Numbered from the stretch's first letter, positions 23,681 to 38,947 are shown. The stretch is DNA of 64,000 bases from Strobilurus pachycystidiatus (GCA_019915135.1 JAHLMK010000004.1:1178001-1242000); one strand, 5' to 3'. Program-made: numbers and translations. Notes: a model not told the origin generated them from the letters alone.

Positions 23681-25175
23681 ATGGTCCTTCTCCCTCTCTA
23701 CTTCTCTCTGGCTCTGACCCTCCCCGTTTTTGCCAATAACTGGCCTACGAACCCGACTGCCTCTGTCATTGTGTCCACCGTCACCGTCACCGCCTCTCTG
23801 AACGCTACCACGTCTGCCTCTGCGAACGCGACCGCGTCGGCTCCGTCCACGCTAACCAGTTCCGCATCAGGAGACTCTACATCAACGGCTAGCATATCTG
23901 CAAATACCACCTTTTCAGCGAGCCCCGCTAGTAACAGCACCGTCTCTCATTCTCTCACTAACTCAACGGAGAAGTTCGTTGGGAAAAACGGAAAAGACAC
24001 GAAACGCGGCATTTCATTCCCTTCTGCGAACAATCCCGCAGATTTCCTGAACATCAATCAATCTCGGAGTGTCGTGTCATGGACGTACGACTGGTCCATA
24101 ACGCCGCCAGACTACCTTCAGGACACCGGCGTCGAGTACGTCCCGATGCAATGGGGCTCCGGTGACATCGAGAGCTTGGGAACCATCATGGCAAAGACTG
24201 GCGCAAAGACTCTTCTGGTAGGTTCCTTCTCGCACTCTGGGAGCGACACCATCAATGAACCAACTCCTTACAGACCTTCAATGAACCTGATTTCGACGAA
24301 CAATCAAACATGGACCCGACATACGCCGCGCAACTTTGGATGAAGTACATCGAGCCACTCAAGAAGACAGGCGTTACTCTCGGTGGCCCTGCTGTAACGG
24401 CCTCTCCGACGGGACAACCATGGCTCTCGGACTTCTTCGCCGCATGCACAAACTGTACGGTCGATTTCCTACCGCTGCATTGGTGAGTGAATGATACATA
24501 GTCACTCTTGCTATCCGTGTTCATCGCTCCTTTCCTTCAAGGTATGGTGTAGGAACTGCCGGATTCTTTGATTATCTCTGGTCTATCCACGGACAGTATC
24601 CTGATCTGAAATTATGGATCACGGAGTTTGCAGACACCGAATCGAGCTACGATGGTAAGTCACTTCCCTGTTTAGCGAATCGACTTCATCATCCGACGCT
24701 TCTCAGACGTCCTTGCCTTTATGAATGCCACGACCGCGTACCTTGAAGGGTTAGATTGGGTCGAGCGTTACGCTTGGTTTGGCTATAATGTGCGTGCCTC
24801 CTGAGATTCACCTGAGATTGTCAATTAATCAAAGTTCCTCTCACAGCGACCCGAGAATGGGTCATTCTACAGTGCGTACCCCTTTTGAGCAACGAAGAGT
24901 ACACTTTGTGATATGGCCTTCTAGATATGCTGAACGACGATGGTGGACTTAACAGTCTCGGCGAGTTTTACATTGGGGCCACCAGCGTCGAGGAAAGTGG
25001 ACCAGCGACGCACTCGGTCACAGTAGTCGGAGGCCCAACTGGCACGCTGGCTACAGCATCAGTCGGAACTGCTGTTGCGACACACACTTTCTCGGGGGCG
25101 GGGAGGCTTTTCGTCCCATATCATCATGTCATTCTCGCATTTGCTTGGGTTTTTGTGTCTGCATTGTTTTTGTGA
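23681..25175 (+). CDS. GH128 beta-1,3-glucanase, secreted and probably GPI-anchored
   Basis: A 405-aa glycoside hydrolase of family GH128 (Asl1-like), acting on beta-1,3-glucan of fungal walls. Exons are 23681-24217, 24274-24482, 24542-24654, 24707-24789, 24847-24871 and 24925-25175. A signal peptide (LPLYFSLALTLPVFA) is followed by about 80 residues of Ser/Thr/Ala-rich, N-glycosylation-prone linker (many N-x-S/T). The catalytic TIM barrel starts at KRGISFPSANNPADF; WTYDWSITPP, EYVPMQWG, the acid/base FNEPDFDEQSNM, TLGGPAVTASPTGQPWL, VDFLPLHWYG and the nucleophile strand LKLWITEFA are all present. After the barrel, a short Thr/Ala/Gly linker ends in a hydrophobic C-terminus (HVILAFAWVFVSALFL) consistent with a GPI signal. 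Having the Ser/Thr stalk at the N-terminus rather than only before the anchor is less usual. Confidence 0.92.
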
Positions 25176-25324
25176 GACAGGACAATGTTACTGTACTACC
25201 ATCTATCTACTATTACACCGTCGTACACATTATTTGGGTATGGACTTGCACAACTAGACTACACACCATGCATGCGCAATTCACAATTCTGTCGTTACTA
25301 AGACTTACCTTGCTTCATGCGCAA

Positions 25325-26569
25325 TTACGGCCTGAAGTAGTGCCTCTCAAGCCCTTTGTACTTGCCCCTGAAATCCACTCTGAACAGATGCCCGGAATCT
25401 GGAAATTGTTTTTGTAACGCTATATCGCTGCCATTCGCACCACAATGCGCAGATGTCACATAGAGTTGATCATTGTTCGGACCTGCCAGTTCCGTCAATT
25501 AAATCATTCAGGCCAAATGCACGCGCGGACTCGCCTCCAAAAGAACACGCGGTGACACGCCAAACTCTAGGGAAGGCGATCTCGAAATCTATGGAACCAT
25601 CGTGTTTGTAACGAACGATGGACGAGCCTTCCCAACGCGCCCCCCATATGCCTCCCTCGGTGTCAAGGCAGAGACCGTCACATGTGCCGTTGAGACCAAA
25701 CTTCGTCGCGTCGACAAAAACGCGCCGGTTACTGATATTGCCGTCGGATGGGGAATAGTCATACTCGTAGATGATGTTGTTCACGGAGTCCGTAAAGTAG
25801 CTGACACAGATTTGAGTAAACAGTGGAGACGAGTGGACATGTATAGGCACAATTTAGTTTCATCTGGACTCCAACCGAGCCCATTAGAGTCCTAAATGAA
25901 TTCAAAAATTTGACTTGAATGACTCGCCATTAGAGCATACTCACAGTGAATGGTCCCTTGTCCACGATGACACAACTGCCATCGGCGGGGTCAAAGCGGT
26001 ACAGCATACCGGGGACGGGATGCGATGGGTCCTGAGAGAAGACTGTGCCTGCATAGAACCTGCCGTGTCTGTCGCATCCACCATCATTGAACCGAGTGAA
26101 CGGTCTGTCTTCGAGAGGTATGGGTTCGACCAAGTACTTGAGAGAGGTCCCGTCAAGTAAACCGAAGCCTTTACTAGCCGCACAGCCAAGCTAAAGATTT
26201 AAGTCGTCGGTGCTCAGGAATGGAGTTAGAGTGGCAGGCGTACAATGGTCGGATCGGATGGATGTAAGGCGAGGCAGGTAATAGAGTCGGGGTAGACGTC
26301 AACAGAAAGCTCATTGGTCTCGATTGCCAGATGGTACACCTATCTTCGTGTTAGATCCCTAGCTGAAGAGGTTCAAAACAGTCCGCGTACCTTTCTCTCT
26401 GGAATGTCGACAAAATGCAAGACGCCAATCCGTGCATCATAGAGTGGGCCTGATTGCTAATTTTGGAGGAGCCAGATAAAGATGTTGGCTCGCGCTTACC
26501 TTCGCCAAGTGTACATCCCACCTCAAGCAAGGGTTCATCTACAGTGATGTTGTGTCGTTGCGTCGACAT
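25325..26569 (-). CDS. SMP-30/gluconolactonase/regucalcin-family lactonase
   Basis: A 311-aa six-bladed beta-propeller hydrolase, probably a sugar or other lactonase dependent on a divalent metal. Exons are 26569-26500, 26449-26391, 26339-26244, 26190-25945, 25891-25851, 25800-25535 and 25482-25325. Family positions visible are the metal Glu in LGEGPLYD, FNDGGCDRHGRFYAGT, the metal Asn in SNGLGWSPDE, the Asp in CDGLCLDTEGGIW-ARW, and the closing TACSFGGPNNDQLYVTSA. The last intron (25483-25534, 52 nt) has a GC donor (GGAG|GCGAGT); reading through it destroys the conserved FGGP-DQLYVTSA segment and stops early. An in-frame ATG at 26605 would add twelve residues. A TCACGTGA palindrome lies about 46 nt upstream of the chosen start. 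Confidence 0.9.
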
Positions 26570-26614
26570 CACGGTTGATCTCGAGGATGAGCGGCGAGCG
26601 CTCATTAAGAGTGC

Positions 26615-26622
26615 TCACGTGA
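26615..26622. promoter_or_regulatory. TCACGTGA palindrome upstream of the lactonase gene
   Basis: An 8-bp perfect palindrome containing the bHLH core CACGTG, about 46 nt upstream of the minus-strand start at 26569. It could be a bHLH (Cbf1-type) site; function is inferred from the motif only. Confidence 0.35.
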
Positions 26623-27774
26623 CACGTTGTGGCTAACAACTAAAAGATCAGGTGATCAACTCCCGGCCGACTCGGCCGAGGCCAACAAATCTTCACTCCG
26701 AGTCCTAAGACGACGCTCCCTCGGCGAAGTAAGACAAATCCCTTCCTAAAAGATGTGCTTTGTAGCCTCGTAAGCTTGCATTTTGGGCGAAAGGACGCGA
26801 GAGTATAAAGTTTGAGGTCAACTGACTGCCTCAGAGTGCGGTGATACGGTCCGGCATCCCGACCTGTAACTTCCTTCCGTCAACGCTTGTCCTGAAGGCC
26901 TGAACGACGAAGACCATCACAATGCAGGTTCACCGAGACTGCTCGATCTTCAAGGGATCATGCTTTATTTCCTAGCCCACAGTTCATCGAAACGCGTCGT
27001 TCACATCGTCGATACCAGGTGGAGTCTGGGCAGGCGTTAGCAGCTCGAGCGTTTCTAACTTACTGGTTTCCTACGTAGCAACTACACAGCAGCTCTGTCT
27101 GTTGTAGGCTAATGTGAGTGTTCTCTGATCACCTCATGACGAGTCCCGGCCGTCTTCGCGCCAACGACGCTATGGAGGGGACGGGTTTTGATGGCATCTT
27201 CTTAATTCATCTCTTTCCTCTGAGGTATGTGAGCTGGTGCGCACGGCATGGCGTTCAAGTTCCCACCAGCCTTAGCTCTCGTTCTTTACTCGGACATTTC
27301 TTCTCAGCTTATCGCTAGCATGTCGGAATCGAGTCTTATTGTCATTCTTTCGACAGTATGGCGACACCAGTGATCGACCCGAGATGTCAGTCCTGCTCCC
27401 GGATCGATTATCGCGGGTGACGAAGGGTTAGCTCGAGAATACTGCTTATATTCTCAAGTATGGACTTGACCGCTTGTCTCTGTTCTGAGATGCTGCAAAG
27501 GCAGCTCTCAAACAAGGTCTGAAAACTTATGTAATTGAAGGCTGTCAAGTTTTGAGGTATCTGAAGGCTCGCGTAGGTATCTGACTCGCGTACTGCACCG
27601 GCATTGCGTGGCGGTCTGATCTTTTCATGGTGCCAAGGGCGCGTACCGCTCAAGTCACTCTGTTTCTACTTGCTAGCAACTTGCTAGACTTTCGGGCAGT
27701 CTGGAACGAACGCCGTCAAGCTTTCGCAATCTAGATTTTGAGCGAATTTAAATTGCAATTTATTCGGTGATTAG

Positions 27775-27780
27775 CACGTG
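27775..27780. promoter_or_regulatory. CACGTG element upstream of MET17
   Basis: The E-box CACGTG sits 116 nt before the MET17 ATG. In budding yeast the same core bound by Cbf1 (with Met4) controls sulfur-assimilation genes including MET17. Position and core match; regulation in this organism is inference. Confidence 0.45.
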
Positions 27781-27854
27781 TGCCTACTTGCGTCGCGTCT
27801 CGCGGAAAGCACGCCATTCATTGTGGGAATGTCGCACAGTTTGATACTACTTAA

Positions 27855-29570
<1,716 letters not shown>

Positions 29571-29785
29571 GACAGAGTAGAATTGTATACATCAAGCAGA
29601 AGAAAGTTGTATGTTATTGCTAATTACGAAGACAACGTTACATTCGAAGCCAACTCGAGGCACCGGTTGCGTGCCGCCCATTCTTGCTTTGAATCATTGC
29701 GTCACTGACTTCCTCCTGCGCTACTCTGGCTCACGGTATCTTTGCCGATTGGCATCATACGTCTCGGCACACCTATCCACATCTC

Positions 29786-30798
<1,013 letters not shown>

Positions 30799-31060
30799 CA
30801 GAGTAAAATTGTATACATCAAGCAGGAGACAGTTGTATGTTATTGCTAAGTACGAATTTGAGACCAATTTGAAGCACCGGTCGCGTGCCGCCCATTCATG
30901 CTTTGAACCATTGCGTCATGATCATACATCTTTATCTTGACTTCTTACCATGCGCGTCGAAGAATCGTAAGGAATTCTGTGCTACTCTGGCTCACGGTAT
31001 CTTTGCCAACTACTTCCAAGATTATAATGCCAATCGTGTGGGCACACCTATCCATCTCTC

Positions 31061-32590
31061 ATGGCCCTCAAACGATACACAAAGGCAATCGACTCCACAA
31101 TCCCTGTGCCAGCACTACTCTACGGGGATGAGCATCTCCTTTCATCTCAGTTCGGCGTAGGCATATACGATGGGTAAGGATCCCAGATCCTACCCGAAAC
31201 TTGATCTCACGATGGACAGGCAGCAGAAGGCAATGGACCATCAGTCGGGCACGATCCACGTATCATCTCATCGACTGTTCTTCACCGACAATCAGACCAA
31301 CTCTTTCGTTCTCGACCTCTCCCTCATCACAAAGACCGAATACTATGCTGGTCTTTTCACATCATCATCCAAAGTGACCCTATATCTTGACGCGGAAACG
31401 CCACCGTCGGCAGAAGACGAAGAGAGTTGGGTGTGTCACGTTTGTGGGCAGCGCAACCACCGTGGAGCCAACATATCTATATCTCGCGCTTGCGACTTGT
31501 GCGGTGTCCAACGGCCACCTTCCAAGCCTTCGACCCCCGACCCGCAGACGAATGGGATTGTTTGCCCTGCGTGCACATTTATCAACGATCGAGCCAGAAC
31601 CAGCTGCGAAATCTGCACCACGCAACTACCTGTTCGCCTTGCACCCGAGGCATCCTTGATTAAACTTAGCTTTCGCAAAGGTGGAGATAAAGCGTTGTAC
31701 TCAGTTCTCAAATCGTGTCTCAAGACCAAAGCTTGGAAGGTGCGTTCTGATTCTGATGGCTTTTTCGTCGCATTGAAGCGTCTCAGACGCAGACGTCAAC
31801 CAATGATTCACTACCATCTGGCTCTGGAATTACTGGAATCATCCAAACTGTCGAAAACTCCAACCAAGGCTTGGAATCGAATATGAATGATTCCTTGCAG
31901 GACTTGGAGGCACTCAGGCTGAAGGCCAAGGACATGGTCAAACTTGCGGCGGACCTAAATGAACGCCTGACAGCCCTCTCTACGAACAACCCGTCATCCG
32001 AACCCGAAGAAGCCACCTTCATCCGCTCATCTCTGACACAGCTGGGTCTCCAAATGGACAATGCGCCTGTGACGCTGGACATGATGCGCGATGAGCGCGA
32101 ATGGACCATGCAGCTGGCGCGAGAATTAGCACGCGTTCTACAGACGGTGATGAAAGGTCGTGGCGTTATCGCTCTCGATGAGGTTTGGGGCGGCTGGAAT
32201 CGTGCACGTGGCGTAGCGCTAATACCACCCTCCACATTCCTCCAAGTCATTCCCCATCTCCCACAGTTCACCATTCCGACTATGCAGACTCGAAGGCTGC
32301 ATTCCGGGCTGACTGTCATCCATACACCGCCGTACTCTCATGCTGCCTTCTCCGCGCGTCTATCGGGATATCTGACATTGAACGGGCCAAAGACGACCGC
32401 GGATATAGCCAAGGAAGAGGAAATTACAATAGCTCTCACTGAAGGCATGGTTGACGCGGTGGAGGCTGATGGTCAAATCTGTAGAGACGATAGCACGTCC
32501 GCCATCAGCGCTCAAGGACAGGCCGGCGGAGTTGTTCAGTGGTGGTCCTGGGAACACTTTAGAGACTATGTGTATGATGGGCAGCTTTGA
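31061..32590 (+). CDS. VPS36: ESCRT-II subunit VPS36
   Basis: A 476-aa endosomal sorting protein; with VPS22 and VPS25 it forms ESCRT-II, linking ubiquitinated cargo and PI3P to ESCRT-III. Exons are 31061-31173, 31220-31739 and 31793-32590. The N-terminal GLUE (split PH) domain runs through YDGQQKAMDHQSGTIHV and TEYYAGLFTSSSKVTLYL. Two NZF-type zinc fingers are inserted in it: CHVC with CDLC, and CPAC with CEIC, all eight cysteines present. After the second intron comes TGIIQTVENSNQGLESNMN, a coiled-coil segment (LQDLEALRLKAKDMVKLAAD) and the two winged-helix repeats ending WSWEHFRDYVYDGQL. Its promoter region lies within the duplicated segment, downstream of the MET17 relic. Confidence 0.93.
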
Positions 32591-32964
32591 GTATTGTCGC
32601 CTGGCCCGCGCTCAGAGATATCCGGCGAGAATGCACGAAGGGAGCGTGCAGGCGGTGGTGTTCATTCGTTGTGCCAAGATAGACCCATGGCCAGGAGTAC
32701 GCATGGTAGACAGTCTAACGCAACTAGAGCATTCGTGGTGATCTTTCTTGCCGACGCTATCGTCAGCAGTCGGAGCATAAGGTTGTCCTGGTCTTCATCT
32801 ACCAACATACTGTGTTCTCCTGAAATGATTGCTTCCGAGGAAAGATCAGATTCATTAGGACCGATACCGGCGGTACGGACACGTCTGAATATTCTATGTT
32901 GTTCGCGTTCGGATGGTAACACCGGTATAAGTACAAAATATCTTAGCATCCCTTGTGCAGGACA
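32591..32964. other. Spacer between convergent VPS36 and STE7-type gene
   Basis: 374 nt between two stop codons. It presumably contains both 3' UTRs. No additional feature is recognised. Confidence 0.45.
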
Positions 32965-34371
32965 TTAGACTCTCTCTGCCCAGGCTTTGAGATCGATTGG
33001 GTCATTCTTCGCCATTTCAATCCACTGGAATTTCTGCGATGGAGGACATAGGACATTAGACTCAAAGATGTCAGGCCATGGATGAAGACTCTTACAGATA
33101 AACTTCGAGGCATCCCACGAGCTTCCACGTTCTTCTCAAGGCAGGCGTCAACGAAGACTCCGGCCTCTACTGGAAAACGCCTCGTCCCATCGGGGCCGAC
33201 GTCCAGTAGTCTTGGTGCGGGTTCCCTAACGATCTGGTGCATCAACTCGATAATGCTCATTGTTAGTTTTGATCCGTGAAGAGAGACACCGCGGCTTTTC
33301 CTTCGACTGACTGGAGATGACGGTGCAATAGGACGCAGGTGATCATCGTCTTCCCCCTCATCGTCCGAGTAGGAGTCGTTGAAGGGGAAGCGTCCGTGGG
33401 CAAGTTCGATGAGCGTAATGCCCAGGGACCAGATATCGGACTTTATAGAATAGTCGCCTCCTTGAATTCGTTCGGGCTGGATAGTGATGAGCCTAGGATG
33501 GAGTGGTTGGGTCAGCCACGTACGCTCATGTATATTGACGTGCCAACAAAAGAGTTGGCAATGGAGTTTATGAGTTCACCGGAAACGCCAAAGTCGCAGA
33601 GCTTGATCTCGCCAGAGGAGTTGAGAAGGATATTAGAGGGCTTGATGTCGCGATGGATAATTCTGTGCACGTCGTAAAGGTATCCGAGGCCCTCAAGAAC
33701 GCATAGGGCAACTTTTCCCACGACGCGTATATCTATGGCGCCAGTGCTCTTGTAGATTCCGTCAAAGGACCCTAGTACCTGTATTTAGCTAGCGAGCAAT
33801 ATAACAGATCGTTTGTGACCTTTATCCATGTATTCCATGCAAATGCAGATGTTGGGCTCGGTCAAATATGCGCCAAACGACGTCACAATATAGGGAGAGT
33901 TGCAGTCGTGCATTATGTGTAGCTCGCGCAGTATCTGCTTGCGAACAGTGGGCTTGGCGTCGATCAGAACGATCTGCAGGGGTGGCATTGAGATGGCAGG
34001 CGACAGAACCTGGACAGAACTGCGACAGGTAGTGAATTGAGTGTAAGTACCTTCTTCGCCATGATAAGTCCGCTGGGGAGATGTTCCACCTTGACGACAC
34101 TGCCCCCATTGCCCAGGCCTAGATCCTGAATATTGCGAAAGTCCTCGTTCTTTAGAGGCCCGAGGCGGTGATTGGGCTTCACATTGCCTTCTGGGGAGGG
34201 CGCATTGAGGCCAGCAAGGGTGGTAGAGATCGCACTCCGAATTCCGGTCTGTTGTGGGGTAGACTGGGCCTGTGAGGGGGAGGGATCTTGCGGGGAATTT
34301 AAAGGCTCTGATGGAAGCTGAAGAGCTTTAAAGTTCCTCTTTTTCCGCAGCACGCTTGTCTGTGTGGACAT
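32965..34371 (-). CDS. STE7: MAP kinase kinase, STE7 family
   Basis: A 390-aa dual-specificity kinase, probably in the pheromone/filamentation MAPK cascade (Ste7/Byr1/Fuz7 type). Exons are 34371-34051, 33973-33820, 33771-33524, 33476-33096 and 33033-32965. The glycine loop [14 protein letters not shown] and VAIK-type lysine in IMAKK are followed by hinge [14 protein letters not shown]. The catalytic loop is [12 protein letters not shown], then [19 protein letters not shown] (MAPKK activation loop, serines in the S-x3-S positions), YMSPERIQGG and [13 protein letters not shown]. The C-terminus closes with [21 protein letters not shown], the usual MEK tail. The acceptor at 33772-33773 must be used, since an AG a few bases upstream in the transcript gives a stop. 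N-terminal basic residues ([12 protein letters not shown]) resemble a MAPK docking site. Confidence 0.9.
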
Positions 34372-34538
34372 TCCGGGTAATGACAGCAAAAATCACGACG
34401 AAAAAGCGTGGTTTATGAGAAGGATCGCGTTGACAGGGTAACCTTTGTGTCGTTGCATGATGGGAAATGAAGCGGTACCGGTCGAGCTCGGCAGTCGGCA
34501 ATCCCTGATTTGTCTTTGCCTCCGATCCACCATCAGCG

Positions 34539-35861
34539 ATGATACCTTCCAAGAGAATTCTATCAAAAGAGCAACTCGAGGCGTTTCAATCATCGCCGAC
34601 GTATAACATTGTCATCGACTACATTGAGCGGTTGAACGAAACCGTTATTGGAGCAAAACTATCCGATCCCTCCGAGGCGTCGCCCGTGCGTTCGGCTTTC
34701 CCGATCCGTTTGTGCGTCCCCTCAACGACTCCGTAGAGGGTCCAAGCTCTCCTTGACATCCTGGATGTTGTCGAAGATCTGGCGAAAAACACTCCACCGG
34801 TCGAGAACGCTGCGTCTCGATTCGGAAACCCAGCCTTCCGCACTTTCTATGACAAAGTTTTAGAGGTTTGCTTTCTGGGCTATCCCGCGAATGAGGCTGT
34901 ATCTTTCCTCTAGGCCTCCTCGTCTCTACACGCATCAATTACCGGTCTACCATCGGACCATGTCGAAGAGATTTCGACCTACTTCAATGAATCTTGGGGA
35001 AACAGAGCGCGTATCGACTATGGCAGTGGAATGGAGCTCAACTTCCTGTGCTGGTTGTACGTGTATATCTACGTGACCTTCCAGTTTCTTCAAGTTCTCT
35101 ACAGGATATGCCTTGAGCGTCTTGGTGTACTGCAAGTCTCAGATCACAAGGCCCTGGTTCTACAAGTGTTCTGGAGATACATCCAAGTCATGCGTCTACT
35201 GCAATCCACGTACTGGCTAGAACCGGCTGGGTCCCATGGAGTCTGGGGCTTGGATGACTACCACTTTCTGCCCTTTCTTTTCGGCGCTTCCCAGCTACGA
35301 GGTCACAAGTACATTCGGCCAAAGAGCATCCACGATCCGGAAATTGTCGAAGAATACGCCAAGGACTACATGTACTTTGCTTGTATACAATTTATAAACT
35401 CTGTTAGTTTCCCAGACTTCGCTGAGTTCCTTGTGGTTGACACCATTTGTAGATCAAGTCTGCCTCATTACGTTGGCATTCTCCTATGCTGGACGACATA
35501 TCTGCTGTCAAGACGTGGGACAAGGTCAACAGCGGCATGTTGAAAATGTATAGAGCAGAGGTTCTGGGTAAACTTCCCGTCGTACAGCACTTTCTCTTTG
35601 GCAGCGAATCTTTATTAGTCTATGACGGTCCACCTCCACCAAACTCAGGCAGTACGTACTGTCTCGCCTCATATACTCGTTCCTGACCCTCTCATAGCCC
35701 AGGAAGATGAACATGGTCATATTCACATCAAGAATGAATGGGGTGATTGTTGCGGAATACCTGTCCCCAGTGCCTTTGCAGCTGCCGCTATGGAGGGCAA
35801 AAAGAGAGCTCCTGGTGCAACGCTCGAAGGCAAGGGAATCAGGCCTGTTCCGTTTGATTAG
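34539..35861 (+). CDS. PP2A phosphatase activator (PTPA/RRD family)
   Basis: A 359-aa phosphotyrosyl phosphatase activator, a peptidyl-prolyl isomerase that helps load and activate PP2A-type catalytic subunits (yeast Rrd1/Rrd2). Exons are 34539-34685, 34737-34865, 34914-35056, 35105-35402, 35453-35651 and 35698-35861. Conserved blocks are [39 protein letters not shown], the substrate-binding [16 protein letters not shown], and [19 protein letters not shown]. The C-terminal extension ends in [20 protein letters not shown]; its length is closer to RRD2-type proteins, but I do not assign a paralogue. It is divergent from the STE7-type gene, with only 167 nt between start codons, so the two may share a promoter. 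Confidence 0.92.
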
Positions 35862-36262
35862 CCCTGTGACGATGAAGACATCAAGTGTACATTACTCGTA
35901 TAGAGCTGATAAACATAAGTAAAATGCAATGAAGATCTTGTATACTCAGTCCATCCTAACTTGCCCGGCCCGTCTGCGTAGCTAGACGACGGAGAGAGAC
36001 TGTATGTGATTTCGAGCTACCTTAGGCTGTACTGAGTCTGGCCAAGAGGCTACGTCTGTGTATTATCCTCTTCAGTAGCACAGGCTGCACTGCTGTCACG
36101 CATAACACGTTACAGGGCTTGCCGAATTAGTGCCGAATTCCCCTGGTGCAACGCAGCTCTTGCTTGCACCACATTCTCGACCTATTCCTTGCGCCACAGA
36201 TCACGGTGGCTCGTCGATAGCGCTCCCAATCCAATCACTATACCCGTCATAAGCGTCCCGCC
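35862..36262. other. Intergenic, no gene recognised
   Basis: A 401-nt spacer between the PP2A activator stop and the VPS45 start, on the same strand. Nothing beyond presumed 3' UTR and promoter is seen. Confidence 0.4.
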
Positions 36263-38709
36263 ATGGATGTTGTCAAAGCCGTGGAGACATATGTCACCAA
36301 ATTAGTATCCGAGCCTTCAGCAATGAAGGTGCTCCTGCTCGACTCGCACACAGTAAGACCCTCATTCCTTCCCAATCTACGCGCTCAATGTGCCTCCAGA
36401 CGCCCATAGTATCTCTGGCATCCACACAGTCGATTCTACTCTCCCATCAGGTTTATTTAACGGACCGAATAGACAACAAGAAGCGGGACAGGATGGCGCA
36501 CATGAAATGCATCTGCTTCCTTCAGGCATCCGAAGAGAGCTTAGAAGCTCTTGCCTTGGAATTTCGGGAACCCAAGTATTCAGAGTACTACTTGTGTCAG
36601 TCGGTGAATCTCCTGCTGGCTATAGCGTCTGACAGCCTGTTTGTTCAACGCTTACCACAGACTTTACCAACATCTTGAGCAAGACGGTCATTGAGCTACT
36701 GGCCGAAGTGGATGAATACGAGGTCGTGCGTGAAGTCCAGGTGCGCGATATATGTGGACCCGTATACGGCTCCTTGACAGATGCACAGGAATATTTCGCA
36801 GACTACGCGCCGCTCCTCCCATCGTTGTTCTCCCTCAACCATACCCCCAATGCGCAGAAACCATTATACGGCGCAAGCCCGAATACATGGCACCCGGATG
36901 CCCTGGAGAGATCTATACAAGGCATCACTGCGGTCCTCCTTAGTCTGAAGAAGAAACCAGTAATACGATACGAGAGGATGAGCGGAATGGCCAAGAAGCT
37001 TTCGGGAGAATTACAGGTGAGCATCATCGGGCTCTGGTCGGTGACAACTGCTGAAGAATCAAAAGCATCGCATGCAATCCGAATCCACCCTCTTCGATTT
37101 CCGACCGACGCAGACCCCACCACTTCTCCTCATTCTGGATCGAAGAAATGATCCAGTAACACCACTACTGTCTCAATGGACGTATCAAGCAATGGTGCAC
37201 GAGCTCCTGGGCATACAGAATGGTCGCGTCGATCTCAGCATGGTTCCAGAAATACGCTCTGAACTCTCTGTCAGTTCTACTCTGCCCTTCTACGCTATCG
37301 TCGTGCTGACAGTGTGTTCCAGGAAATAACACTGACCACCTCTACCGACCCATTCTTCCAAGCTCATTACCTCTCTACCTTTGGTGACCTGGGGGGGTCT
37401 CTCAAGAATTACGTGCAATCATACCAGTCGCGATCGTTGGCACAATCACCCTCTTCGATAAATTCGATTTCAGATATGAAGCGGTTCGTCGAGGAGTATC
37501 CAGAGTTCAGGAAACTCGGTGGAAATGTCAGCAAACACGTCGCGCTGGTGGGTGAGCTGAGTCGGTTAGTGGGTAGAGACAAATTATTAGAGGTGGGCGA
37601 AGTTGAGCAGGGATTGGCTACCAGTGCTGGGGCTGATTTTAAGGTGCGACTTCCCAAGTGCAAAACGTGGTGATTGATTTTGGTATAGAGCGTCCAAGAC
37701 GTAGTGACAGACAATGGTGTCACCCCGTGGAACAAGCTGCGAGTTGTGATACTATATGCTCTGCGATACCAGAAGACGCAGACGAGTAACATCGCTTCTT
37801 TGATTAACCTCATGATGGCGCATGGAGTTCCTAGAGAAGACGCGAGCGTGAGATTAACATTTGGTTCTAGGCCTGAGTTGTGCTGACTTCTCTTGACAGC
37901 TTGTCTACGTGTTCTTGAATATTGCAGGAAATGATCAGCGGCAAGATGATTTGTTTTCGACGGAATCACTTTTAGCCAAAGGACGCTCTGCTCTGAAAGG
38001 ACTCAAAGTTCGTTGGGCGTGTACCTTTCTCACTCAAACACTCACATTCTGACCAGGGAGTCGAGAATGTGTATACGCAGCACACGCCCCACCTGTCGCA
38101 AACATTGGAAAACGTTTTCAAGGGACGGCTAAAAGAGACAAGTTATCCGTTCCAGGAGAACCCTGGTCCAAACGCAAGTCTGCAAAGGTAGCGGCAAACT
38201 TGCATCGCGTACTGCTGATCGTAACAGTCATTAGACCCCAGGATGTTATCATATTCATGATCGGAGGGACTACATATGAAGAAGCAAGGACAGTGACTTT
38301 ACTGAATCAACAACCTTCGACACCAGCAACGCCAGCTGGACATGCAGCCCCTGCTGGTGTCCGTCTACTTCTGGGTGGCACATGTGTGCATAATTCCTCA
38401 TCGTGAGCTCTCGACTTTGGTCGTCTGCATCCTTCTGATGTTCGTAGATACATCGAGATGTTGCGGCATGCTGCGACATCGTTCCCCTCATCCGTTTTCG
38501 AACCGCCGCCGGAATCTGCGTCGAATGCTCCGGCTCTGAACCTAAACCTCGGTGGAGTAAATGTGAGCTTGGGTGGCCCGGCGGGAAGTGGAGTCTATAG
38601 GACTAGCGGGGAAGGGGTCGGAGTACAGGCAGATGGACTTCGAGACGGAGTGCTGAACTTGCTTGGCAAGGTGAAGCAGGGCGTCGATCGCATCGCTACA
38701 CCTCAGTAA
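36263..38709 (+). CDS. VPS45: Sec1/Munc18-family protein VPS45
   Basis: A 648-aa SM protein that binds the syntaxin Tlg2/Pep12 class and controls SNARE assembly for vesicles reaching endosomes. Eleven exons: 36263-36352, 36400-36595, 36661-36740, 36789-37016, 37066-37269, 37323-37643, 37689-37847, 37900-38007, 38057-38187, 38235-38402 and 38448-38709. Strong family blocks are [88 protein letters not shown] and [16 protein letters not shown]. The C-terminal tail after [13 protein letters not shown] is long and Gly/Asn-rich ([16 protein letters not shown]), probably disordered and basidiomycete-specific. With VPS36, ERV46, SEC2 and BZZ1 it is one of five membrane-traffic genes in the window. 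Confidence 0.93.
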
Positions 38710-38947
38710 AAGTAGCAGTACTTTGGCATCACTCGTTGCTTATATGTTGGATAAATCACGGACTTACGCTGCATGTGCCATCCGCAAATCATGCGGTCGG
38801 GACACGAGGGGACACGTAGCATCCAAAGATCACGGGATTTGATTTCTCTGAAATCATCGTTTCCCATCTTATTCTGCTTATTTTCATCCCCGGTTCGCTG
38901 TCTGGCGCTTTTTCCCTTCTTACGCCCACGGTTCTCCTCGTTTGGTC

